Part shown: one piece after another, positions 19,647 through 28,414 of the stretch
How positions within the stretch are numbered: the stretch's first letter is position 1
Layout: every line of letters begins with the position of its first letter
Program-made: the position numbers and the translations under genes
The notes under the pieces: model-generated
The model's input: only the letters and a program-made list of their open reading frames with translations
Databases searched by the model: none
Told to the model about the DNA's origin: nothing
From: Saccharothrix espanaensis DSM 44229
GTDB taxonomy: Bacteria > Actinomycetota > Actinomycetes > Mycobacteriales > Pseudonocardiaceae
Length of the DNA: 64,000 nt
Assembly: GCF_000328705.1 (NCBI RefSeq)
Contig: NC_019673.1
Coordinates: forward strand, 2,480,001 to 2,544,000
Direction: 5' to 3'

Positions 19647-21032
19647 ATGTCCACCGAGACTCCGTCACGGCGAGGTTTCGCCAGGATCGTCGCGGCGAGC
19701 GTGGCCGGCACGACGATCGAGTTTTACGACTTCTTCCTCTACGGCACGGCCGCCGCGCTGGTGTTCGACAAGGTGTTCTTCCCGAGCAGCGACCCGTTGA
19801 CGGGTGTGCTGCTGGCGCTGGTCACCTACGCCGTGGGGTTCCTGGCGCGGCCGCTGGGCGGCGTGGTGTTCGGCCACCTCGGCGACCGGTTCGGCCGCCG
19901 GCGCACGTTGTCGTTGAGCCTGATCGTGATGGGCTCGGCGACGGTCGCGATCGGGCTCATCCCGTCGTACGCCTCGATCGGCGTCGCCGCGCCGGTCCTG
20001 CTGACGGTCCTGCGCCTGGTGCAGGGGTTGGCGCTGGGCGGCGAGTGGGGCGGCGCGGTGCTCCTGGTGGCGGAGCACGGATCGGCGGCACGGCGCGGGT
20101 TCTGGAGCAGTTGGCCGCAGACCGGCGGGCCGCTGGGCAACATGATCGCGACCGGGGTGCTGGCGGTGCTCGGGCTCGGGGTCACCGACGAGCAGTTCCT
20201 CGGCTGGGGCTGGCGGATCCCGTTCCTGCTCTCGGCGGTGCTCGTGGTGATCGGGATCTGGCTGCGGCACGCGGTGGAGGAGTCCCCGCTGTTCCTGGCC
20301 GCCCGCGAGGCCGCCCAGGAGTCCGGCCGCGAGTCCGGCCGTGAGCCCGGTGGTGAGCCCGGCCGTGGAGTGGCACCGGACCGGGCGCCGATCCGGACGG
20401 TGCTGCGCGACCACCGCAAGCCGGTGCTCATCGCCGCGCTGGCGAACGTCGGGGAGAAGGCGACCTACTACACGTTCAGCATCTTCCTGATCTCGTACCT
20501 GACCCAGATCGTGCACCTGCCGAAGGGCACCGTGCTCTCCGCCGTCACGATCGCGTCGGTCTTCCAGGTGGTGGCGATCCCGACCGGCGGGCTGCTCGCC
20601 GACCGGTTCGGCCGCCGGCCCTGCTCGGTCGTGCTCGCCGTGCTCATCGCGGTGTGGGCGTTGGTGGGCCTGCCGCTGGTGGACGGCGGCGGGTTCGCCG
20701 GCGTGGTGCTGGTGATCGTCGTCGGGCTGACCCTGCACGGCCTGATCACCGGCGCGCAGTCGGCGTTCTTCGCCGAGCTGTTCCCCAGCGAGGTGCGCTA
20801 CACCGGGGCGTCGCTGGGCTACCAGTCGGCGACCGTGGTCGGCGGTTCGCTCGCGCCGGTCGTCGGCGTGGCCCTGCTGCACCGCTTCCCGTCCACGGTC
20901 CCGGCCGCGTTGTTCCTGTGCGCGACGCTCGCGTGCACGGTCGTCGCGTTCCTGTGGGCCGGTGAAACCCGCCAACGCGACCTCCGGGACATCCCCGCGC
21001 CTTCCCGGGTCGAGTCCGAGGGCTCGCGTTAG
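19647..21032 (+). CDS. MFS transporter, metabolite:H+ symporter (MHS) family
   Basis: 461 residues from ATG at 19647, chosen over the adjacent GTG at 19644 for its better spacing from CGGAGG. The signature is that of MHS transporters such as ShiA/ProP/KgtP: TTIEFYDFFLYG in TM1, GHLGDRFGRRRTL in the first cytoplasmic loop, GLALGGEWGGAVLL, and a second LADRFGRRP loop. About 12 TM segments. The central cytoplasmic loop carries a degenerate repeat (ESGRESGREPGGEPGRG), probably a recent expansion. Substrates of this family are organic acids, shikimate, proline or betaine; the specificity here is unknown. Confidence 0.85.
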   Translation: MSTETPSRRGFARIVAASVAGTTIEFYDFFLYGTAAALVFDKVFFPSSDPLTGVLLALVTYAVGFLARPLGGVVFGHLGDRFGRRRTLSLSLIVMGSATVAIGLIPSYASIGVAAPVLLTVLRLVQGLALGGEWGGAVLLVAEHGSAARRGFWSSWPQTGGPLGNMIATGVLAVLGLGVTDEQFLGWGWRIPFLLSAVLVVIGIWLRHAVEESPLFLAAREAAQESGRESGREPGGEPGRGVAPDRAPIRTVLRDHRKPVLIAALANVGEKATYYTFSIFLISYLTQIVHLPKGTVLSAVTIASVFQVVAIPTGGLLADRFGRRPCSVVLAVLIAVWALVGLPLVDGGGFAGVVLVIVVGLTLHGLITGAQSAFFAELFPSEVRYTGASLGYQSATVVGGSLAPVVGVALLHRFPSTVPAALFLCATLACTVVAFLWAGETRQRDLRDIPAPSRVESEGSR

Positions 21033-21195
21033 CCAAGTGCGGTTGCGGACACGGTCGGGCCGATACCGTCGTCCACGACGTCGACGCGCCCGCCGGCAGC
21101 TCTGACCGGCAGGGTCGACACCCTGTCGAAAGGCAGGGCGAGCGCTTCACCTTCGGCAGCGGTGGCAGTCGATCATCGTCGCTAACTTCGTTCGC

Positions 21196-21828
21196 ATGGA
21201 ACAACTTCCGGCCGGGGCGGCGATCCCGGTGGACGACGTGCCCGACGTGAGCGCCGAGTGGTACCTCGACATCGCACGGCTCGGCGTGACCAGCCCGGAG
21301 CCCGTGCAGGTGTTCGGCGCGTTCTTCACCGACGCGGTGCTGGTCCTGTTCGCGCTCGGCTCCCTGCTGCTGTGGTGGCGGGCGCGGCGGGGCTCGGCGG
21401 CGGCGATGGCGCGCGCGGTGCTCGTGCCCGTCGTGACCGTGGTGGCGTACGTGATCAGCGAGACGGTGAAGGTGGGGTGGCAGGTGGACCGGCCGTGCCG
21501 GGCGTTGGGCGAGGTGGTGACGGTGGTGGCGTGCCCGGTGGTGGGCGACTGGTCGTTCCCCAGCAACCACGCCGCCATCGCCGGTGCGGCGGCCGTCGGG
21601 ATCGCCTGGTGCAGCGGGCGACTGGGGGTGCTCGCCGGGGCGGTGGCGGTGGCGGCGGCGTTCTCGCGGGTGTTCGTCGGGGCGCACTACCCGCACGACG
21701 TGGCGGCCGGGCTCCTGTGCGGAGCCGTTGTGGCGCTGGGGTTGCCGGTGGGCGCACGGGCCGTGGCCCCGGTCGTCGCGCGGTTGCGCCAGCACACGGT
21801 GGGTGGCGTGCTGCTCGGTGGGAGATGA
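21196..21828 (+). CDS. PAP2-family membrane phosphatase
   Basis: 210 residues, about five TM segments. The three phosphatase motifs are present: KVGWQVDRP (KxxxxxxRP), FPSNHAAI (PSGH-like) and SRVFVGAHYPHD (SRxxxxxHxxxD), so a lipid or undecaprenyl/polyprenyl pyrophosphate phosphatase acting at the outer membrane face is likely. Its stop overlaps the start of the histidine kinase gene (ATGATGA), so the two are translationally coupled. The coupling suggests the two-component system responds to envelope state. Confidence 0.85.
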   Translation: MEQLPAGAAIPVDDVPDVSAEWYLDIARLGVTSPEPVQVFGAFFTDAVLVLFALGSLLLWWRARRGSAAAMARAVLVPVVTVVAYVISETVKVGWQVDRPCRALGEVVTVVACPVVGDWSFPSNHAAIAGAAAVGIAWCSGRLGVLAGAVAVAAAFSRVFVGAHYPHDVAAGLLCGAVVALGLPVGARAVAPVVARLRQHTVGGVLLGGR

Positions 21829-23426
21829 TGCCTGGCGTGCTTGTGTGGCTGGTAGCGGCGGTGCCGGTGGTGTGGGCGGCGATCACGTCGCTGCCCGGCC
21901 GGTTGGCACCCTGGGAAGCGGTGGCGTACTTGGTGGTTCTCGCCGCGGTGGTGCCGGCGGCGCGCCGGTGGCCGGTGGGGGCGCTGCTGGCGGCCGGGGT
22001 GACGTGGCAGGTGTCGTTCTTCGCGGCGGTGTCGGTGGACAGCACCGTGGCCGTGGGGGCGTTGTCGGCGGGGCTGGCCTCGGTGGCGTTCCTGGCCGGG
22101 CGGCACGCGACGACCGGGGAACGCGGTGTCGTGGCGCTCGTCGTGCTCGGTGCGGGCGCGGTGACGGTGGCGGTCGTCGTGGGCGGTGCGGACACGGCGT
22201 TGGCGGCGTTGTCCGGGACGGCGGCGCTCGCGGCCGTGCCGTGGACGATCGGGCGCTACCGGCGGCAGTACCTGGCGATGGTCGAGGCCGGGTGGCAGCG
22301 TGCCGAACAGCTCGAACGCGACGTCGACCGGGCCCGTGCCCGGGAACGGGCCCGGCTGGCCGCCGAGATGCACGACCTGGTCGGGCACGAGCTGGCGCGG
22401 GCGGCGCTGCGGACCGGTGCGCTGGAACTGGCGCCGGACCTGGGCGTGGAGCACCGCGCGTCGGCTCGGGCGGCCCGCGAGGCGGTCACCGCCGCCGCCG
22501 AGCGGCTGGCCGACGTGGTGAGCCTGCTGCGCACCGGGGAACCGGAGCGCGTCGAGTCGCTGGACGAGGTGCTGGACCGGGCCCGACTCGCCGGCCTGGT
22601 GGTGGAGTCGACCGGCGACGGCCTGGGGGCGGTCGACCCGGTCATCGCGCACACCGTGCACCGCGTGGTCACCGAGGCGATCACCAACGCGATCAAACAC
22701 GCCCCGGGCGCACCCGTCACCGTCGACCTGACCCGAACCGGCAACAACCCCACCCGATCCGGCGGTGACCCCACCCAGGCAGACGGTGACCTCGACCGGG
22801 CCGGTGGTGACCTCGGCCGGGGTGGTGGGGCGGACGGCGGTGGGGTCGAGCTCAGCGTGGTGTCCGGACCGGGGCGGCGCGGCCCGGCCGCCGGTGGTGG
22901 CCGGGGGTTGCTCGGGCTGGCCGAACGGGTCGCGCTCGTCGGCGGCACGTTCGCCGCGCGCGACCTCGGCGGTGCCGGCGAGCGCGGCGGGTTCGAGGTG
23001 CGCGCGAGCCTGCCCGCCTCGCCGGTCCTGCACGACGCCCCGGCCACCGGCACCCACCGCCGCCGCGCAGAGCTGCAAGTCCGGCGCAGTGCCCGGCGCA
23101 CCGTGCTGCTGACCTGCGCCGTGGCGGGTGGGATCGTGCTCGCCGCGCTCGGCTACCTGGTGTTCGACGCGACGACCTCCGTGCTCGACCCCGCCGACTA
23201 CCAGCGCCTGCGGGTCGGGCAGGCCGAGTCCGAGGTGGCGGCCGTGCTGCCGGCCCGCACGCGGGTGGACGACCCCGGCCGGGCCCCGCTGCCGCCCGCC
23301 GGCGCGACCTGCCACTACTACAGCACCCACCGCAACCCGTTCGACGCCCGCCGGCTGGACCTCTACCGGCTGTGCTTCCGGGACGGCCGGCTGGCCGACA
23401 AGGCCCTGCTCGCGCGCGACCCGTGA
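21825..23426 (+). CDS. Sensor histidine kinase (DesK/NarX-like) with an extra C-terminal TM and extracytoplasmic domain
   Basis: 533 residues from ATG at 21825 (a second ATG follows at 21828). N-terminal TM segments (residues ~1-145) precede a HisKA_3 dimerisation helix with the phospho-acceptor in RARLAAEMHDLVGHELA. The HATPase has an N box ITNAIKHAPG and G box GRGLLGLAERVALVGG. Between these boxes sits a degenerate 38-residue Gly/Asp/Thr repeat. After the kinase core comes an additional TM (VLLTCAVAGGIVLAALGYLVF) and ~80 outside residues containing YQRLRVGQAESEVAAVLP, a BamE/SmpA-like pattern, and two Cys. The next gene is its NarL-type response regulator. Confidence 0.85.
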   Translation: MMPGVLVWLVAAVPVVWAAITSLPGRLAPWEAVAYLVVLAAVVPAARRWPVGALLAAGVTWQVSFFAAVSVDSTVAVGALSAGLASVAFLAGRHATTGERGVVALVVLGAGAVTVAVVVGGADTALAALSGTAALAAVPWTIGRYRRQYLAMVEAGWQRAEQLERDVDRARARERARLAAEMHDLVGHELARAALRTGALELAPDLGVEHRASARAAREAVTAAAERLADVVSLLRTGEPERVESLDEVLDRARLAGLVVESTGDGLGAVDPVIAHTVHRVVTEAITNAIKHAPGAPVTVDLTRTGNNPTRSGGDPTQADGDLDRAGGDLGRGGGADGGGVELSVVSGPGRRGPAAGGGRGLLGLAERVALVGGTFAARDLGGAGERGGFEVRASLPASPVLHDAPATGTHRRRAELQVRRSARRTVLLTCAVAGGIVLAALGYLVFDATTSVLDPADYQRLRVGQAESEVAAVLPARTRVDDPGRAPLPPAGATCHYYSTHRNPFDARRLDLYRLCFRDGRLADKALLARDP

Positions 23427-23438
23427 CCGGGGGCGAAG

Positions 23439-24101
23439 ATGCCGGGTGTGATCAGGGTGGTGCTGGCGGACGATGAAGCGGTCGTGCGCGTCGGGGTGCG
23501 GGCCGTGCTGGCGACCGCGCACGACGTGGAAGTGGTCGGCGAGGCGGGCACCGGGCGCGCGGCGGTCGACCTGGTGCTCGCGCACCGGCCGGACGTGGCC
23601 GTGCTGGACATCCGGATGCCCGAGCTGGACGGGCTCGACGCGGCGGCGGAGATCCGGCGGCTGGACACCGGCACCGCGTCGTTGATCCTGACCACGTTCG
23701 CCGACGACGGGTACATCTCCCGCGCGCTCGGCGAGGGGATCGGCGGGTTCGTGCTCAAGACCGGCGACCCGCACGAGATCGTCGCGGGGGTGCGCGCGGT
23801 CGCGTCCGGTGCCGCGTACCTCTCGCCCCTGGTCGCGAAACGGCTGGTCGACCACGTGTCCGGCCGGGGTCCCCGGCTGCGCGCCGGCGACCGCGTCGGC
23901 GACCTGACCGGACGCGAGCGCGAGGTGCTCGGCCTGGTCGGCGCGGGCCTGTCGAACGCCGAGATCGCCGAACGCCTCCACGTCGTGGAAGGAACCGTGA
24001 AGGTGTACGTAGGCAACGTCCTGCGGCACCTCGACGTGCGCAACCGGGTCCAAGCCGCGATCGTCGCCTACGAAGCCGGTCTGATCCCGCCGACGACCTG
24101 A
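23439..24101 (+). CDS. NarL/LuxR-family response regulator
   Basis: 220 residues, 12 bp after the kinase gene. Receiver domain with the acidic pair in VVLADDE, phospho-acceptor Asp57 ([10 protein letters not shown]), Thr in ILTTFADD and Lys in FVLKTGD. C-terminal Lux[31 protein letters not shown] and [18 protein letters not shown]. Cognate partner of the upstream kinase; together with the PAP2 phosphatase gene they form one operon. Confidence 0.93.
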   Translation: MPGVIRVVLADDEAVVRVGVRAVLATAHDVEVVGEAGTGRAAVDLVLAHRPDVAVLDIRMPELDGLDAAAEIRRLDTGTASLILTTFADDGYISRALGEGIGGFVLKTGDPHEIVAGVRAVASGAAYLSPLVAKRLVDHVSGRGPRLRAGDRVGDLTGREREVLGLVGAGLSNAEIAERLHVVEGTVKVYVGNVLRHLDVRNRVQAAIVAYEAGLIPPTT

Positions 24102-24159
24102 CGCGCAGCCGCTCGGCCGCCGGGCCCGAGCGGCGGCGGCGCGGGTTAGGCTCGCGCTC

Positions 24160-24741
24160 ATGGCTCCGGTCGAGTTCGACGTGGCGGCTCAGGACAGCCG
24201 GGTGGGTTCGCGCGTCGGCGGCACGGCGCCGCGATGCCTCGCGCTGGAAGGCGATCTGCTCGACCGGTACGACTACCTGCTCACGCTCGGCGCGGACGCC
24301 GCACCCTGGTCGGGCGGGCGCGAGGTGTCGGTGTTGCTGCGGCGGGGGTTCACCATCGCCGCCGACGACGTGGAGTACCCCGGGATCGGCGCGAAGGCCG
24401 TGCTGCACCCGCCGTCGCCGCGCGGTGACGACGTGCGCGGCGTCCACCCCGGACTCGGCAGCGCGGCCCTGGTCGACGCGGGCGGGCGGACGGCGTTCGT
24501 GCGGATCGCCGACGAGCCCGCGCTGATCCAGAACGAGCCGTCGTACGCGGCGGCCGTCGAAGCCGACGGGTACCGCTTCCTGTTCCAGGTGGACGACGAC
24601 GGCCTGCCGCACGGCGACCACCCGGCCGGCGAGTTCCTGTTCGGCGACTACCCGTTCGGCTACGGCGCGATCTACTTCTACGGCGCGCTGGACGAGCACG
24701 GCCACGCCACGGTCGTCGTCCCGGGCTTCCTGGACTTCTAG
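24160..24741 (+). CDS. Uncharacterised cytoplasmic protein, weakly DUF1963/YwqG-like
   Basis: 193 residues from ATG at 24160; no signal peptide or TM. The C-terminal part (YRFLFQVDDDGLPHGDHP, FGYGAIYFYGALD) has the short 'LFQ.D.D' and 'YGAIYFY' strands seen in YwqG-like DUF1963 proteins, but the resemblance is weak. It converges on the frameshifted gene below, overlapping its 3' end by 4 bp. Function unknown. Confidence 0.6.
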   Translation: MAPVEFDVAAQDSRVGSRVGGTAPRCLALEGDLLDRYDYLLTLGADAAPWSGGREVSVLLRRGFTIAADDVEYPGIGAKAVLHPPSPRGDDVRGVHPGLGSAALVDAGGRTAFVRIADEPALIQNEPSYAAAVEADGYRFLFQVDDDGLPHGDHPAGEFLFGDYPFGYGAIYFYGALDEHGHATVVVPGFLDF

Positions 24742-25435
24742 GCCAGGCCCCGCAGCGCGCCGTCGAACGCCGCCGCCAGCTCGTCCGCCCGCTGCGGCGC
24801 GCACCGCTCGGCCACCCGCCGGGCCAGCGCCGCGAAGTGCGGGCCGACGGCGTGCAGGACGGACGCCGCCGCGATCTCGTCGGCCGGGACGACGAGGTTG
24901 ACCGTGATCCGCTTGCGCGCGGCCGAGTACCGCAGGTTGTGCACGCCGCCGTGCCCCTCGCCGGACGTGATCGAGCCGCCCAGGGTGAGGCGCACGTCGA
25001 GCACGTCCAGCCCGTCCACGGCGATCGGCGCGAGCGCGGGCACCAACGCCCGCCGCAGGAGCACGCCGTCGGCGGGGGAGTGCTCGGGGCCGCCGAACCG
25101 GCAGCTCATGGTCAGTTCCACCCTCGACACCCCGTCCACCCGGCACGTTCTCCGGGTCAGGGTAGCCAAGCCCTGGCTTGTCCCCGGACACCGCCGCATC
25201 CGCCCGAAGCCCCGGGCCGGGTCGGTGGCCACTGCCGCGACCAGCCCGTCCAGCATCGCCCCTGCCTCGCGGACCGTCCCAGGCGGACCCGGCCAGCGTG
25301 ACCACGAAGTCGAAGCCGCCACGACCGCGAGCACGTGCGCCATCGCGGCCTGCCGCGCCGCCCGCCACCGGCGGCCCTCGGCCGGGTCGCCGAACACCGG
25401 CACGCCCTCGTCCCCGGCGCGGCCTCGATCTTCAC
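24738..25435 (-). pseudogene. Uncharacterised gene interrupted by several apparent frameshifts
   Basis: The 3' half is a clean frame (VDGVSRVELTMSCRFGG to FDGALRGLA). Upstream, the stretches with strong G/C third-base bias alternate between two frames: VPVFGDPAEGRRWRAARQAA (frame of the 3' half), GFDFVVTLAGSAWDG (another), AMLDGLVAAVATDPARG (first again), SGDKPGLGYPDPENVP (second again). A plausible original start is the GTG at 25433-25435 (VKIEAAPG), in the second frame. Four or five compensating shifts in ~300 bp suggest a decaying gene or local sequence error. A frame open from 25403 exists by chance and would give a 221-residue product. No family recognised. Confidence 0.45.
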
Positions 25436-25539
25436 CCGCCGCACGCGCGGTCCGGCCCCGGTCACGGCGGATCTCGAAGTCGCCGGATCAGGTGACGCAG
25501 CCCGACAGCCGGTGCCGGCCCGGCGTGCGAGGTTCCGCC

Positions 25540-26208
25540 TCACCGGTCGCGCAGGCGTCCCAGCGTCTGGTCGAGCTCGTCGCGCAGGACCCGCCGGGCG
25601 GTCTCCGGGTCGCCGGCGGCGATGGCGTCGACCAGCGCCGCGTGGGCCGCGTCGCCGGTGTCCGGGTCGGCCACCCGCAGCGCCAGGAGTTCTACCAGGT
25701 CGACCAGGGCGCGGTGCAGGACCGGCCGGAAGTCGGTGAACACGGCCGTCAGCACGGGGTTGTGCGCCGCCGCCACGACCGCCGCGTGCAGGTCGATGTC
25801 GGCCGCGACGAACTCCTCGTCACCGCCGGCCGCGCGGCGTGCGGCCAGCGCCGCCCGCAACGCCGTCAGGTCGGCGTCGGTCCGCCGTAGCGCGGCCAGG
25901 CCGGCGGCCTCCACCTCCACGGCCACCCGCACCTCGTAGACGTCGGTGACGGCCGCGCGGCGCAGGACAGCGGGCCAGTCGTCGGCGGTGGTGGCCAGGA
26001 CGAAGACGCCCGCGCCCTGGCGGGCCTGGACGAGCCCGGCCCCGGCCAGCGCGCGCAGCGCCTCGCGGACCGTCGACCGGCCCACGCCCAGGGCGGTGGC
26101 CAGCGCCGTCTCGGCGGGCAGCTTGGTGCCGACCGGCCACTGGCCGGCCGCGATCCGGGCGCGCAGGTGGTTGGCGGCCTGGTCGACCAGGGGAGACGGC
26201 CGGAGCAA
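25540..26208 (-). CDS. GntR-family (FadR/FCD subfamily) transcriptional regulator
   Basis: 222 residues. N-terminal winged helix: LRARIAAGQWPVGTKLPAET, LGVGRSTVREALRALAGAGLV, RQGAGVFV. The C-terminal FCD all-helical effector domain has metal-type residues in DIDLHAAVVAAAHNP and later His in DAAHAALVDAI. FCD regulators bind small carboxylates. It is divergent from the leuA leader/leuA transcript, with 64 bp between this start and the leader peptide, so control of leuA is possible but unproven. Confidence 0.88.
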   Translation of the reverse strand: MLRPSPLVDQAANHLRARIAAGQWPVGTKLPAETALATALGVGRSTVREALRALAGAGLVQARQGAGVFVLATTADDWPAVLRRAAVTDVYEVRVAVEVEAAGLAALRRTDADLTALRAALAARRAAGGDEEFVAADIDLHAAVVAAAHNPVLTAVFTDFRPVLHRALVDLVELLALRVADPDTGDAAHAALVDAIAAGDPETARRVLRDELDQTLGRLRDR

Positions 26209-26272
26209 CGTGACCCACCTCTCGTCACCCCTCAGGTTGTCTGAGGAGTTGGTTCGTGGCTAGGGTAGCGCC

Positions 26273-26317
26273 ATGTCGGTGCGGGAGCTCCTCCTCGGTC
26301 GCCGCCGCGGGGCCTGA
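26273..26317 (+). CDS. leuL: leuA leader peptide (leucine attenuator)
   Basis: A 14-codon ORF, MSVRELLLGRRRGA, with three consecutive CTC Leu codons followed by an Arg run, 72 bp before the leuA start. This is the design of leader peptides that sense leucyl-tRNA in actinobacterial leuA attenuation. Between it and leuA lie two short GC-rich hairpins (26327-26340 and around 26355-26371) that could act as attenuator and anti-structures. Confidence 0.65.
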   Translation: MSVRELLLGRRRGA

Positions 26318-26389
26318 CCGGACCGGCCGCCCCTCGGCGGGTGCCGTGCTGTGCCGGTCGTCCGCCGACCGAGAGCGACCTCCTCCGCC
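26318..26389 (+). promoter_or_regulatory. Putative attenuator region between leucine leader peptide and leuA
   Basis: Contains a CCGCC-CCTC-GGCGG hairpin at 26327-26340 and a CGGTCG/CGACCG hairpin near 26355-26371. Their mutual exclusivity was not computed; the role is inferred from the upstream Leu-rich leader peptide. Confidence 0.45.
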
Positions 26390-28111
26390 ATGACCACGTC
26401 CGAGACCTGGAACCGGCAGCGCCCGAGCGCGATGCCGCACCACCGCTACCGGCCCGCCCACCACCGGGTCGAGGTGCCCCTCGTGGACCGCACCTGGCCG
26501 TCGCGCCGGATCGACCGGGCACCGCTCTGGGTGCCGGTCGACCTGCGGGACGGCAACCAGGCGCTGGCCGAACCGATGGACACCGCCCGCAAGCGCCGGT
26601 TCTTCGACCTGCTGATCACCGTGGGCTTCACCGAGATCGAGGTCGGCTACCCGTCGGCCAGCCGGACCGACTTCGAGTTCGTCCGGCACCTGGCCACGAG
26701 TGGCGCGGTGCCCGACGACGTGACCGTGGTCGTGTTCACCCCGGCCCGCCACGACCTGATCGACCGCACGGTCGACTCCGTCCGAGGGCTGCCGAACGTC
26801 GTCGTGCACCTCTACACGGCCACCGCGCCGACGTGGCGGGACGTCGTCCTCGGCCGGTCCCGCGCCGAGTTGCACGAGCTGATCCTCGACGCCGCCGGCC
26901 ACCTCGCCCGACGGGTCGGCGACCGGCCGGGCGTGCGGTTCCAGTTCTCGCCCGAGGTCTTCAACCTCACCGAGCCCGACTACGTGCTGGAGGTGTGCGA
27001 CAGCCTGACCGCGCTGTGGGACGCGGGCCCGGACCGGCCGGTGGTCCACAACCTGCCGGTGACCGTGGAGATCGCCACGCCCAACGTGTACGCCGACCAG
27101 ATCGAGTACATGGACCGCCACCTGGCCCGGCGCGAGTCGGTGATCCTGTCCGTGCACCCGCACAACGACCGGGGCACGGGCGTGGCGTGCGCCGAACTCG
27201 CGCTGCTGGCGGGCGCGCAACGGGTCGAGGGCTGCCTGTTCGGCAACGGCGAGCGCACCGGGAACGTCGACCTGGTCACGTTGGCGCTCAACCTGTACAC
27301 GCAAGGCGTGGACCCGATGCTCGACTTCTCCGACATCGACGCCGTGCGCGAGGTGGTGGAGCACTGCAACCGCCTGCCCGTCCACCAGCGGCACCCCTAC
27401 GGCGGCGACCTGGTGCACACCGCGTTCTCCGGAACCCACCAGGACGCGATCGCGAAAGGCTTGGCGCACCACGCGAAACGGGCGGCCGAACTCGGTGTGC
27501 CGGCGGCGGGAGCGCCGTGGGACGTGCCCTACCTGCCGATCGACCCGGGCGACCTCGGCCGCACCTACGAGGAGGTGATCCGGATCAACTCCCAGTCCGG
27601 CAAGGGCGGCATCGCCCACCTGCTGCACCGGCACCACGGGCTGGACCTGCCCCAGGCGATGCGGCCGGACTTCTCGCGCATGGTGCAGGAGGTGACCGAC
27701 GGCACCGGCCGGGAGTTGGCGCACGAAGAACTCCGAAAGTTGTTCCACACCAACTACATCACCCCCGCGCACGAGGGCGTGGTGACCTTGGGGTCGTGGT
27801 CCGCCGTGGAGACCGACGGCGAACACCGGTTCTCGTGCGCGTTGGCGGTCGACGGTCGTGAAGGCTCGTACGAAGGTGTCGGCAACGGCCCGCTCTCGGC
27901 GTTCACGGATGCGTTGCGCGCGGCGGGAATCGCCGTCGACATCCTCGCCTATTCGGAGCATGCAACGGATACCGGGCCGGACAGTCCCGCTGCGGCGTAC
28001 GCCCGGTGCCGGGTGGACGGCGTGGAGCGGTGGGGATCCGGCTGGGACACCTCGATCCTGACCGCGTCCGTGCACGCCGTGCTGGCCGCGGTGAACCGGG
28101 CCCGCTCGTGA
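26390..28111 (+). CDS. leuA: 2-isopropylmalate synthase
   Basis: 573 residues from ATG at 26390; an in-frame GTG further up (26351) lies in the leader region. Catalyses acetyl-CoA + 2-oxoisovalerate to 2-isopropylmalate, the first committed step of leucine synthesis. The catalytic TIM barrel shows the HMGL motifs: [16 protein letters not shown] with the metal Asp, [16 protein letters not shown] with metal His residues, and [15 protein letters not shown]. The C-terminal LeuA allosteric domain (from ~residue 445) is present, so leucine feedback inhibition is expected. Long actinobacterial form. The leucine-rich leader peptide upstream indicates attenuation. Confidence 0.95.
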   Translation: MTTSETWNRQRPSAMPHHRYRPAHHRVEVPLVDRTWPSRRIDRAPLWVPVDLRDGNQALAEPMDTARKRRFFDLLITVGFTEIEVGYPSASRTDFEFVRHLATSGAVPDDVTVVVFTPARHDLIDRTVDSVRGLPNVVVHLYTATAPTWRDVVLGRSRAELHELILDAAGHLARRVGDRPGVRFQFSPEVFNLTEPDYVLEVCDSLTALWDAGPDRPVVHNLPVTVEIATPNVYADQIEYMDRHLARRESVILSVHPHNDRGTGVACAELALLAGAQRVEGCLFGNGERTGNVDLVTLALNLYTQGVDPMLDFSDIDAVREVVEHCNRLPVHQRHPYGGDLVHTAFSGTHQDAIAKGLAHHAKRAAELGVPAAGAPWDVPYLPIDPGDLGRTYEEVIRINSQSGKGGIAHLLHRHHGLDLPQAMRPDFSRMVQEVTDGTGRELAHEELRKLFHTNYITPAHEGVVTLGSWSAVETDGEHRFSCALAVDGREGSYEGVGNGPLSAFTDALRAAGIAVDILAYSEHATDTGPDSPAAAYARCRVDGVERWGSGWDTSILTASVHAVLAAVNRARS

Positions 28112-28414
28112 CCGCCGTGTCCGAAGCCCGTGCCGTGGACGTCGTGCGTGGCGGCGACCGATCGGCGCTGAGGTGCCGCTGACCGCCCGATTCGGCTGAG
28201 CCGGATCAACGGGCGGTGGGCGTGCGTGTGGTCCGGCGCTGACCACCGTGCCGCCGTTCGGGGGTGTTTGGCCGCCGCCGAACGGCAGGCCCGGTGTTAT
28301 GGGGATCTGGGAGTGGGGGAGCGCGACCGCGCGTCGGTACGGTCCGCCAAGACGACGGGCACGAACAGTGCGCGGCCCTGCACCCGCGCGCGTGCGCTCC
28401 GAAACGAGGTCCCT
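28112..28414. other. Intergenic region between leuA and the HEETH protein gene
   Basis: 303 bp. No gene or convincing terminator was found; only short GC-rich repeats. It presumably holds the promoter of the downstream secreted-protein gene. Confidence 0.5.
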
